DNA of 44,378 bases, from assembly GCF_024448135.1 (NCBI RefSeq), contig NZ_JAMRYX010000018.1:1-44378 (forward strand), written 5' to 3'. The position numbers and the translations under genes were made by a program. Below the pieces are notes generated by a model. It searched no databases and was not told where the DNA came from. It worked only from the letters and a program-made list of their open reading frames with translations. Positions 33,923 to 41,848 of this stretch are shown here, one piece after another. Origin of the DNA: Methylocystis suflitae. Its GTDB lineage: Bacteria; Pseudomonadota; Alphaproteobacteria; Rhizobiales; Beijerinckiaceae. The first letter of the stretch is position 1. Each line of letters opens with the position of its first letter.

Positions 33923-34936
33923 TCAGAACACCAGCCAAGAAGCGACGACAAAATAGGTCAAGAGAGAAAACGTGTCCTGCACCACGGTCGCGACCGGGCC
34001 GGAGCCGAGCGCTGCGTCATAGCCGAGCCTCGCGAAAATCCAGGGCATTAGAAATCCGAACGTCGTTGCGATGGTGCTCGCGACCGCCAGCGAAATTCCG
34101 ACGGTTGCGGCGAGGCCGACGCTCGAAAAGAAGAACCAGACGACCGGGAAGGCGAGACAGCCGAGCATCGCGCCAAGCAGCGCCCCGGTGCCGAGCTCCC
34201 CGGCGAAGAGCGGCAGCAAGGCCGAATCGGTCAGGGAGAGGCCGCGGATGACCACCACTTCCGACTGCGTGCCGACCGAATCCGCGAGATAGACGATCGC
34301 AGGGATAAAGAAGGCGACGGCGATATGCGCGCTGAGCGCAGTTTCGAAGCGCGACATCATGGCGGTCGCCGCGGCGCTGCCCGCCATGCCGACAAGCAGC
34401 CAGGGCAATCGATAGAGCGCGCGACGATGCGGCGCGGCCGTCAACGCGTCTCTCGCAGCCTCCGACTTGCCGAGGATGCCCACCATGTGATGCAGATCCT
34501 CAAGATGCTCGTCGCGCAAGATGGTCATGAGCGCGCGCGCAGGCACGGCGCCGAGCAATCGTCCTTCGGCGTCGCAGACGGCCAAGATCGACAGGCCCGC
34601 GTGAATGGCGCGGCTCGCCGCTTCCTCGCGATCCGCGCCGGGCGGGACGCTGTAGGCTTCGGCCGTACGGGCAATGTCATGCAGCGGCGTCGTCTCCGGC
34701 GCCCCAAGCAGATCGCGTATGGCGACGACGCCAATCAGCCGACCGTCTTCGGCAAGCACGAAAACATGCGAGAAGTCGTCGAAACGCTGGCCGATCAACC
34801 GCGCCCGAGCCTCGCCGGCGCCCTCGCACGAGCGGGCCACAGGCACGGAGGTCACGAGATAGCGCCCCACGGTCTGGCCGTTCGTCTCCACTGGAGGCAG
34901 GCGGTCTAGCGTTGGGATAAGGGACATTGCGGTCAT
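33923..34936 (-). CDS. MgtE-type divalent cation transporter without N domain
   Basis: 337 residues. Residues 20-150 form two CBS domains (HVFVLAEDGRLIGVVAIRDLL and ILAVCDAEGRLLGAVPARALM). Residues 175-337 form five membrane helices with the MgtE pore pattern: RLPWLLVGMAGSAAATAMMSRFE, FIPAIVYLADSVGTQSEVVVIRGL and LGSGPVATVVQDTFSLLTYF. The N-terminal MgtE helical domain, about 130 residues in well-studied members, is missing. Magnesium is the most likely ion. It is divergent from the module that contains a P-type ATPase. Confidence 0.9.
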   Translation of the reverse strand: MTAMSLIPTLDRLPPVETNGQTVGRYLVTSVPVARSCEGAGEARARLIGQRFDDFSHVFVLAEDGRLIGVVAIRDLLGAPETTPLHDIARTAEAYSVPPGADREEAASRAIHAGLSILAVCDAEGRLLGAVPARALMTILRDEHLEDLHHMVGILGKSEAARDALTAAPHRRALYRLPWLLVGMAGSAAATAMMSRFETALSAHIAVAFFIPAIVYLADSVGTQSEVVVIRGLSLTDSALLPLFAGELGTGALLGAMLGCLAFPVVWFFFSSVGLAATVGISLAVASTIATTFGFLMPWIFARLGYDAALGSGPVATVVQDTFSLLTYFVVASWLVF

Positions 34937-35155
34937 GGCTTCTCATGATGTTCTGAGAGACAAGCGGCGTCCGGGCCTATTGAGCAGCGCGCAGCCGCAA
35001 GCATAGGAACGCGCCACGTTACAGTTATGTGACCACATCCGCGCGTTCTTTTTGCGGGCGCGTCGATTGTTGCATGATAGAATGTTTTGTTAGATTTTTT
35101 GGCCGTCGCCGCTTGGCCCTGGCGACCTTCAGCGAATCGGACCGGAGTCGAAGCG

Positions 35156-35524
35156 ATGAAACCCTTTGGATTTGCGTTGGGCGCCCTGACGGGCGCCGCC
35201 GCCGTCTTGCTCCTGAACCGTCAGGGAACCCAGCGCGTGCGCCCGATCGCCAAGGCGGCGATGAAAGCTGCGGTGATGGCCTACCACGAAGCGCGCGTGC
35301 AAGGCGCCGAACTCGCCGAGGCCGCCGAGGATCTCTTCGCCGAAGCGAAAACCGAGGCCGCAGCCGATATTTTCGCTGCAGCGATGGCCGCCGCCCAGGC
35401 CAAGGCCGCGCAAGCCAAAACCGAAGCAAAGACCGAAACGAAGCCCGAAGCGGCGTCAAAGCCCGAGAGCGCGGCGCCAGCAAGCGAGGCTCCCACGTCC
35501 CGGGCCGCAAGCGAGAGCGCGTAA
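35156..35524 (+). CDS. Small membrane-anchored Ala/Lys/Glu-rich protein
   Basis: 122 residues. An N-terminal glycine-rich hydrophobic helix (FGFALGALTGAAAVLLLN) anchors the protein; residues 30-122 are a long A/K/E/T-rich helix with an extended tail (AQAKTEAKTETKPEAASKPE). It resembles DUF5132-like proteins and the ATPase-linked small proteins found with HMA-domain genes. GGAG lies 9 bases before the ATG. The next gene begins on the base after its stop. Confidence 0.75.
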   Translation: MKPFGFALGALTGAAAVLLLNRQGTQRVRPIAKAAMKAAVMAYHEARVQGAELAEAAEDLFAEAKTEAAADIFAAAMAAAQAKAAQAKTEAKTETKPEAASKPESAAPASEAPTSRAASESA

Positions 35525-35968
35525 ATGAACGACGCAATCCTGCCTCTGGCGCAGGTGGCCCACGCCATGCCGGGCCGCGCGCGGCTGCGTGTCGCCGACC
35601 GCCGCGGCGACGCCGCTTATTTCGCTTCGGTCTCCAAGGGCCTGTCGGCGATCGCCGGCGTTCGCAACGTCGAAGTGGCGCCGCTGACGGGCAGCGTGCT
35701 CATTCAGCACAGCGGACCCTTGGCGCGCATCGGCGCCGCGGCGCAGGAAGCGCGGCTCTTTGTCGTCGGCGAAGCGCCTCACGCCCCGCGCGAGACGCCG
35801 GAATTGTCGATCGACCCGAAAGCCGTCGCGGCGCTCGCGCTCTTTGCCGCCGCGCTGTGGCAGATGTCGAAGGAGAGCGTTTTTCCGCCGGCGATCACCT
35901 TGCTGTGGTACGCGAGCCGATTGGGCGGCGTTTGGTCGCTGGATGGCGACGGCGGGAATGGGGAGTAG
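35525..35968 (+). CDS. HMA-like domain membrane protein
   Basis: 147 residues. Residues 10-75 form a heavy-metal-associated-like beta-alpha domain (HAMPGRARLRVADRRGDAAY and VRNVEVAPLTGSVLIQH), without the CxxC metal-binding pair. A hydrophobic region follows (AVAALALFAAALWQM and PPAITLLWYASRLG). The same type of domain, with GRARIR and ELTGSTLIEF, starts the P-type ATPase at 40180, so the two are related. It is directly fused in translation order to the preceding small protein. The likely role is as a partner of the ATPase. Confidence 0.75.
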   Translation: MNDAILPLAQVAHAMPGRARLRVADRRGDAAYFASVSKGLSAIAGVRNVEVAPLTGSVLIQHSGPLARIGAAAQEARLFVVGEAPHAPRETPELSIDPKAVAALALFAAALWQMSKESVFPPAITLLWYASRLGGVWSLDGDGGNGE

Positions 35969-35970
35969 GC

Positions 35971-37152
35971 TTAACCCTTAAGCGCATCCACGACATCCAG
36001 CGCTTCCCACGGGAGGTCGAGATCGGCGCGGCCGAAATGTCCGTAGGTCGCGAGCGGAAGATAGAAGCCTGCCGGGCCGGACGTCTGGGGGGCCGTGCGC
36101 AAGCCGAAGCGGCGTACGATCGAGCCAGGCCGGAAATCCAGGAGCGCGGCGAGACGTCTGGCGATTTTGTCATCCGCAAGATAGCCAGTGCCGAAGGTCT
36201 CGACCGAGAGACTGATGGGCTCCGCCTGCCCCGCCGCGTAAGCCAGGTGAACTTCGCAGCGCTCGGCAAGGTCCGCCGCGACGATATTCTTGGCGGCGTG
36301 CCGCGCCGCGTAAGCGCCGGCGCGTTCGATGCGCGATGGGTCCTTGCCTGACAGCGCCGAGCCGCTCTGGCGCGCGATCTCGCCATAGGCGTCGATGCCG
36401 CTCTTGCGCCCGGTCAGGCCGGCGTGGCGCGCCGGTCCGCCGATCTCAAAGGGTTCGCCGGCGTTGACGTGAACCGTCGTGTGAGCGTCCGGCCTCATGT
36501 CGCCCGCGGAAAGCGCATCGAGCGCGATCCCGCGCAGCCGGTCGAACTTGGCGTCGTCCATCGCCGCGCCGTCAAAGGCGACGGTCAGCGAAACCCCATA
36601 GATTCGTGCGGGGCGACCGCCGCGATATTCAATCGAGACTTGCGTCTTGGCGTCGGGCGAGAGCGCAGAAAATCCGGCGCGCCGAGCGGCGTCGAGCGCC
36701 CGCGCGACCTTATGCGCGAGGCTGATCGGCGCCGGCATGAATTCAGGCGTGTCGCGACAGGCGTAGCCGAAAACATTGGCTTGCTCATGCGCGAAGCGCC
36801 TGCCGACGGCTGCATCATCGTCCAGTTCCGCTAAAGGCGGCTCGCGCGCTTCGAGCGGCAATTCGACGAAGCTCGTCAGTATCGAGCAATTGCGCGCGTC
36901 GAAGCTCCCCGCGGCGTAGCCGGCCTCCTGCATGACCGTGCGCGCGAGCGCCGGCAAATCGACGAGCGCGTCGGCGGCGTATCGCGCGGCGAGAAAGACG
37001 ACGCCCGTCGCCAAGGCGCATTCCACAGTTGCGCGCGCGCGATCGTCTTCACGCAGCAGCGCGTCAATGGCCGCATCGCTGATCTGATCGCAGAGCTTGT
37101 CGGGGTGACCCGGAGTCACCGACTCCGACGTGAAGATCATGTCAGGCGACAT
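35971..37152 (-). CDS. Divergent S-adenosylmethionine synthetase paralogue
   Basis: 393 residues of the MetK family. It retains TSESVTPGHPDKLCDQISDA (H16, K19), VFGYACRDTPEFMPAPIS, HVNAGEPFEIGG and SGKDPSRIERAGAYAAR. But the usual GAGDQG-x-MFGYA motif reads FAHEQANVFGYA, and the HGGGAFSGKD segment reads RQSGSALSGKD. These changes touch the ATP/methionine site, so activity may be altered. The start at 37152 follows GGAGAAAGCG and overlaps the ATPase by 11 bases. A normal metK probably lies elsewhere in the genome. Its role next to a cation pump is unknown. Confidence 0.88.
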   Translation of the reverse strand: MSPDMIFTSESVTPGHPDKLCDQISDAAIDALLREDDRARATVECALATGVVFLAARYAADALVDLPALARTVMQEAGYAAGSFDARNCSILTSFVELPLEAREPPLAELDDDAAVGRRFAHEQANVFGYACRDTPEFMPAPISLAHKVARALDAARRAGFSALSPDAKTQVSIEYRGGRPARIYGVSLTVAFDGAAMDDAKFDRLRGIALDALSAGDMRPDAHTTVHVNAGEPFEIGGPARHAGLTGRKSGIDAYGEIARQSGSALSGKDPSRIERAGAYAARHAAKNIVAADLAERCEVHLAYAAGQAEPISLSVETFGTGYLADDKIARRLAALLDFRPGSIVRRFGLRTAPQTSGPAGFYLPLATYGHFGRADLDLPWEALDVVDALKG

Positions 37153-40100
37153 CGCTTTCTCCATTGCCGAACGGCGGCGCCTCTTCGCGATCGGCGATTC
37201 TGCCGATGATATCGTTGGCGAGCGAACTGCCGAGGGCGATGGCGCCGATCCGCAACAGGTCGCCGGCGCCAAGCGGCGACAGGCCGAGAAGGCGCCGGGT
37301 CAATGGAAAAAGTTGCACGCCCGCCTGCAGCAGCAGGGTCGCGCCGACGGCGCCGTAAAGCGTCGAATTGGGCGGCCTGCCGACCTCGCAGCTCAATCCG
37401 CGTAACTCCGAACGGCAGGACAGACTGTGGAGCAGTTGGCCGCAGGTGAGGCCGTGAAAGGTGACGGTGCTGGCGCGCGCGCCGCCTGCGACGCCGCCGA
37501 GGCTGAAATAGCCGATCAACGCCGCGACGCCCATGACCGAACCCTCGCGAAGAATGCGCCTAAAATCGGAGGCGGCGAGAATCTGCGCTTTCGGATCATG
37601 CGGCGGCCTGTCGAGCACGTCGGGCTCCGGCGGCTCAAGTCCTAGCGCGATCGCCGGCAGCGCGTCGGTCGCCAGATTGAGCCAGAGCAGTTGCATCGGC
37701 GTCAACGGCTCGCCGCCGACAAGCGCGGCGCCGAGCATGGCGATGGTCTCGGACGCGTTGGTCGATATGAGATAGCGCAGGACCTTGCGGATATTCGCAT
37801 AAGTGGCGCGGCCGAGTCTTATGGCCTCGACGACGCCATCCATGTCGTCGGTCGCGAGCACGATGTCGGCGACCTGACGGGCGACATCGGCGCCTTCTCC
37901 GCCCATTGCGATTCCGACGTCCGCCGCGCGCAAGGCGGGGCCATCGTTGACGCCGTCGCCGGTCATCGCCACGATATGGCCGTGGCCTTGCAGCGCCTTA
38001 ACGATGTTGAGCTTGTCGACGGGGCTGACGCGCGCGAAGACATGCGGCTGCCTCGCCAGCGCCTCGAGCATCTCGGGTCGCATCTTCGCCATCTGCCCGG
38101 CTTCGAGCACGCGCAACTCGCCGCCGTGATTGAGATCGAGGCGCCGCGCGATGGCGAAGGCGGTCGCGCTTTGATCGCCGGTGATCATCACCGTGCGCAC
38201 GCCGGCGCGATGCAGCTGCCTGAGCGCCGGGCCGACGCTGGCGCGAATTGGATTCGCCATGCCGGCAAGGCCGAGCCACATCAGATCCCGCTCGTCACGC
38301 GGATCGCCGCCGGCTTCGCCGATCGCGACGCCGAGGACGCGCAGCGCATCGCCGGCCATACGTTCATTGGCCCTGAGAATGGCGGTCCGCGCCGGGCCAT
38401 CGAGCGGCGCGGCGCCATCGGCCGTGCTGCGGGTCGCGCAACGCGCCAGCACCTCGACCGGATCGCCTTTGACGCAGAGCAGGCGCGCGCCGCCGATCGC
38501 TTCGTGGAGCGTGCTCATGCGCTTGCGGCCCTCGCCGCGCGCCACACTCGTCCGCACAGGCGTAGATTGCCGAAGCGCGATAGGATCGACTCCCATCGCC
38601 ACGCCCGCTTCGATCAGCGCGGTTTCGGTCGGCGTGCCGTCGATCTCCCAACTTTTCGCCGCGGGCGCGACGGCGGCGTCGCTGCATAGCGTCGCCGCTT
38701 CGAAGAGGCGACGCGCAATATCGACTGTTGCGGCGTCGGCATCGACGCCGTCGCGCAACAGTCGGCCTTCCTGTAGCTCAAACGCGCCATCGTCGACGTG
38801 AACGCGAACCGCCGCCATGCGGTTTTCGGTGAGCGTGCCCGTCTTATCGAGTCCGATCGTTTCGATCGCCCCAAGCGTCTCCACCGCGTCGATCTTGCGC
38901 ACCAGCACCTTGCGCTTGCGCATGTCCTGCACGCCCAAAGCGAGCGTCGTGGTCGCGACGGCCGGCAGCCCTTCGGGGATGGCGGCGACGGCAAGCGAAA
39001 TCGCGCTGCGCAAAGTGGGGATAAGCCCGTGGCCGCGCAGAAGGCCGAGAGCGAAGACGCACGCGCAAATGGCGCCATTGACGATCACAAGTTCGCGCTC
39101 GACGTCGCCAAGTTCGCGCTGGATGGGAGTCTGGGGCCGCTGCAGCGCGCCGAGCAACTGCTGCACGCGGCCGATCTCGGTCTGCGCGCCGACGGCGGTG
39201 ATAATGGCCGCGCCGGATCCGCCGGTCACCGCCGTGCCGCGAAACACCATATTGCGACGATCTGGGACTCCCGTGTCCGGCGATAAAACAATCTTTGCGT
39301 CTTTCGGGGCCGGTTGCGCCTCCCCAGTGAGCGGCGATTCGTTCACGGTCAGATCGTCGCTGGCGATCAGACGCGCGTCCGCCGGCACGAAGGCGCCGCG
39401 CTCGATCAGCAGGAGGTCGCCCGGCGCGAGATCGCGCGCGTCGACCCGCAATCGTGCGCCATTGCGGATCACGGCGGCGTCCGATAGCTCCTCCGAGGCA
39501 AGGCCAGAAATCGTACGGTCCGCCTGACGCTCGGTGGCGGCGGCAATGCCGGCGTTGACCAGCACCACCGCAGCGATCATCACCGCGTCGGCGACGCCGC
39601 CGGTGGCCAGCGACACCACCGCCGATGCGCCGAGCAAAACAATCGGCAGACTGGTCAACTGCTCAGCGAAAACAATCGCAGCCGAGCGCGGCTCTACGCG
39701 GCGGAGCTCGTTGCGCCCCCATTTCCGCAGTCGTTCCGACGCGTCCTCTGTCGTTAAGCCTCGCCCGATATCCGTCTCCAGCCGCGCAGCGAGCGCATCG
39801 ATCGCCTCGGCGTGAGCGGCGTTTTCCGGCGTGAGCGACGCGCCGTCGCCGACGTCCCATGCCGGCTCTTCGGCGACTGCCGCTTCGAGCGCCTGCATCA
39901 GCCGCACGCTTGTGAGGGGCTGCTGAAATTCGATGAGAGTCGAACCCGTCAATTCGCTGGCGCGAACGAAAAGGACGCCGGGCAGACGTCGAAGCCGCTT
40001 CTCGACGGCCCGCGCGAGCGCTGCGCGGCCGCGAAGACCCAGATGGCGAATCCGCGCGCGGCCGCAACAAGCATCATGAATAAGCTCGGCGCCAAATTGC

Positions 40101-40180
40101 GCACGTGACTCAACGTCGAAGCGACGTGAACCTACAGGCGCGTTATCTGAGTCCGCTTGAGCCAGGATCATTGAGCACAT
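37142..40180 (-). CDS. Cation-transporting P-type ATPase with N-terminal HMA-like domain
   Basis: 1012 residues. The order is: HMA-like domain (about 32-105), cation-ATPase N domain (about 125-190), actuator with ESPLTGEAQP (TGE 285-287), membrane motif IPEGLPAV (402-406), phosphorylation site LDKTGTLTENRM (D445), and MTGDGVNDGPAL in the hinge. Ten or so membrane helices follow the P2 layout. PEGLP marks P2-type pumps (Ca, Mg, Mn or Na/K group), while the HMA-like domain is more typical of heavy-metal pumps, an odd mixture. The domain has CC in HDACCGRAR rather than CxxC. The substrate is unclear; calcium, magnesium or manganese is most likely. Confidence 0.93.
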   Translation of the reverse strand: MCSMILAQADSDNAPVGSRRFDVESRAQFGAELIHDACCGRARIRHLGLRGRAALARAVEKRLRRLPGVLFVRASELTGSTLIEFQQPLTSVRLMQALEAAVAEEPAWDVGDGASLTPENAAHAEAIDALAARLETDIGRGLTTEDASERLRKWGRNELRRVEPRSAAIVFAEQLTSLPIVLLGASAVVSLATGGVADAVMIAAVVLVNAGIAAATERQADRTISGLASEELSDAAVIRNGARLRVDARDLAPGDLLLIERGAFVPADARLIASDDLTVNESPLTGEAQPAPKDAKIVLSPDTGVPDRRNMVFRGTAVTGGSGAAIITAVGAQTEIGRVQQLLGALQRPQTPIQRELGDVERELVIVNGAICACVFALGLLRGHGLIPTLRSAISLAVAAIPEGLPAVATTTLALGVQDMRKRKVLVRKIDAVETLGAIETIGLDKTGTLTENRMAAVRVHVDDGAFELQEGRLLRDGVDADAATVDIARRLFEAATLCSDAAVAPAAKSWEIDGTPTETALIEAGVAMGVDPIALRQSTPVRTSVARGEGRKRMSTLHEAIGGARLLCVKGDPVEVLARCATRSTADGAAPLDGPARTAILRANERMAGDALRVLGVAIGEAGGDPRDERDLMWLGLAGMANPIRASVGPALRQLHRAGVRTVMITGDQSATAFAIARRLDLNHGGELRVLEAGQMAKMRPEMLEALARQPHVFARVSPVDKLNIVKALQGHGHIVAMTGDGVNDGPALRAADVGIAMGGEGADVARQVADIVLATDDMDGVVEAIRLGRATYANIRKVLRYLISTNASETIAMLGAALVGGEPLTPMQLLWLNLATDALPAIALGLEPPEPDVLDRPPHDPKAQILAASDFRRILREGSVMGVAALIGYFSLGGVAGGARASTVTFHGLTCGQLLHSLSCRSELRGLSCEVGRPPNSTLYGAVGATLLLQAGVQLFPLTRRLLGLSPLGAGDLLRIGAIALGSSLANDIIGRIADREEAPPFGNGESDVA

Positions 40181-40521
40181 TGTCTGGCGCGCATCGAAGC
40201 CCGCTTTTCACGACCGTTCGATGACATTTTTCGGCGCTGCGGAATCGCTTCCGCAAAACCGCTGTTCTGAGTTATGTCTTCGGCAGCCGATCGTAAACGG
40301 CGATGCGCAATGGGCGCACTCCGCAATGTTTGAGATCGCTACTATAGTTGCGCGCAAGGGATAGGCGCAACCGCGCGCTGCTGCGCTGCAAATTCGACAG
40401 CCGGCGGAACCTTAGCGAAGGATCGGCGTTCTCCCACGAGCGGCAAGCTTAGATTGCGCCTTTGTCGGTTTGCAAATCTGATTGTGTTTTCAGTTTCGTC
40501 GATTCGGGGTGAGAGCGAACA
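40181..40521. other. Non-coding region before the catalase-family genes
   Basis: A 341-base stretch with no reading frame of note. It has one short hairpin, GCGGAA-tcgc-TTCCGC (40239-40254). Promoters for the ATPase (minus) and the catalase-family operon (plus) must lie here, but I see no clear -35/-10 pair. Confidence 0.5.
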
Positions 40522-40680
40522 ATGTTCTTAAGAGCGCTGCCTGCGGCGAGCTTCGCCGCAACCGCATCCGCCATCGCGCCGTTCAACGTTCTTCACAACG
40601 TCGATAACGCCATTCTAGGCATCACGTTCAAGCGGGCGTATAACGCCAATGCGGCGGACTTCTTCAAATGCGCAATTTAA
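40522..40680 (+). CDS. Possible 52-residue small protein
   Basis: An ATG at 40522 opens a frame of 52 codons ending in TAA at 40678. The first 20 residues (MFLRALPAASFAATASAIAP) are like a signal peptide. The rest, FNVLHNVDNAILGITFKRAY and NANAADFFKCAI, is not recognised. It ends 28 bases before the catalase-family start. It may be a genuine small gene co-transcribed with it, or a chance frame. Confidence 0.35.
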   Translation: MFLRALPAASFAATASAIAPFNVLHNVDNAILGITFKRAYNANAADFFKCAI

Positions 40681-40708
40681 AAATCGCTTTCTCGAGGGGA
40701 GGACAATC

Positions 40709-41848
40709 ATGACGAAGAGACGGAGCGCGTCCGTCGCGGCCGCCATGCTTTTGGCCGTGTCAATGAGCCCGCGCCAAGCCGCCCGCGCCGAAGAGGCGAA
40801 AGCCGCTGCGCCGACGCCCCCGCTCACCAAGTTTGAAAAGGCGCCCGCGGGCGAAGCCGAGCAGATTGGGCAGATCATTTCGCTCACCACGCAGCTTCTG
40901 CAGATGCGCTATCCTGAAGGCATGGCGCGGCGCGGCGTGCATCCAAAAGATCACGGCTGTGTCAAAGCGACGTTCACCGTCAATCCCGACATTCCTGCGC
41001 AATACCGGGCCGGCGTATTTGCAACGCCGGGGAAGAAATACCCAGCCTGGATTCGCTTCTCCAACGCCACGCCCTTTCTCGCGCCTGATCTGGGCAAAAA
41101 TGGTCCCGATAGCCGCGGCATGGCGATCAAGCTCATTGGCGTCGAGGGCGAGACGCTGCTGAACGAGCCGGGCGCAAAGACGCAGGATTTCCTGCTGATC
41201 AATCTTCCCGCTTTCGCCTTTCCGAATGTCTCTGAATATTTGGAAGTCACCAAAATCCAGCTTGCGAACCACGACGACATTCGACCCTTTTTGGCGCCGC
41301 CGCTGTCACCCGAGCGGAAGAAGACTCTGGGCGTCGTCACGAAGATCAAGCAAACCAATGTCGGCAATCCGCTCGAGAGTCCGTATTTTTCCGCGGCGCC
41401 GTTTCTCTATGGCCCCGACAAGGTCGCGAAATTCAGCGCGACGCCAAGAAGCGCGGAAAAGACGCCCGTGCCCGCAAATCCAACCATGAATTATCTGCGC
41501 GAGGCGATGAAGAAGAGCCTCGATCCCGCCAATGGCAAGCCGGCTGTGTTCGATTTCAGGGTGCAGCTACGCAATGACGACTCGCTGCCGATCGAAGACG
41601 CGACCGCAGAATGGTCGGAGGCGACGGCGCCGCAGCAAAATGTCGCGACGATCGAGATCGACCGGCAAGATTTCGACAATGCGTTTCAGGTGACGGAATG
41701 CGAGCACATGGCGTTCACGCCATGGCACGGGCTCACGGCGCATCAGCCGATCGGCGGCATCAATCGGCTGCGTCGCGACGTCTATATCGCCTCTTCGAAG
41801 TTTCGCTCCCAACCCAAAGAGCCGACGGGATTCCCAAAATGGCCGTGA
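40709..41848 (+). CDS. Exported catalase-family protein
   Basis: 379 residues with a signal peptide (ASVAAAMLLAVSMSPRQAARA). The ATG at 40709 follows a strong GGGGAGGAC. The RRGVHPKDHGCVKATFTVNP and YPAWIRFSNATP segments match the distal heme histidine and neighbouring core of catalase-like domains, and SRGMAIKLIGVEGE and FAFPNVSEYLE continue the pattern. It belongs with the small catalase-related proteins such as Y4iL rather than classic catalases. It may act on peroxide or lipid hydroperoxides in the periplasm. The next gene overlaps its end by about 10 bases. Confidence 0.88.
   Translation: MTKRRSASVAAAMLLAVSMSPRQAARAEEAKAAAPTPPLTKFEKAPAGEAEQIGQIISLTTQLLQMRYPEGMARRGVHPKDHGCVKATFTVNPDIPAQYRAGVFATPGKKYPAWIRFSNATPFLAPDLGKNGPDSRGMAIKLIGVEGETLLNEPGAKTQDFLLINLPAFAFPNVSEYLEVTKIQLANHDDIRPFLAPPLSPERKKTLGVVTKIKQTNVGNPLESPYFSAAPFLYGPDKVAKFSATPRSAEKTPVPANPTMNYLREAMKKSLDPANGKPAVFDFRVQLRNDDSLPIEDATAEWSEATAPQQNVATIEIDRQDFDNAFQVTECEHMAFTPWHGLTAHQPIGGINRLRRDVYIASSKFRSQPKEPTGFPKWP

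Noticed and set aside
35029-36351. Long plus-strand open frame of 440 residues
   Set aside because: It runs across the small anchored protein, the HMA-like protein and the end of the metK-like gene in other frames; the protein is Arg-rich and shows no family motif. It is a GC-rich shadow frame.
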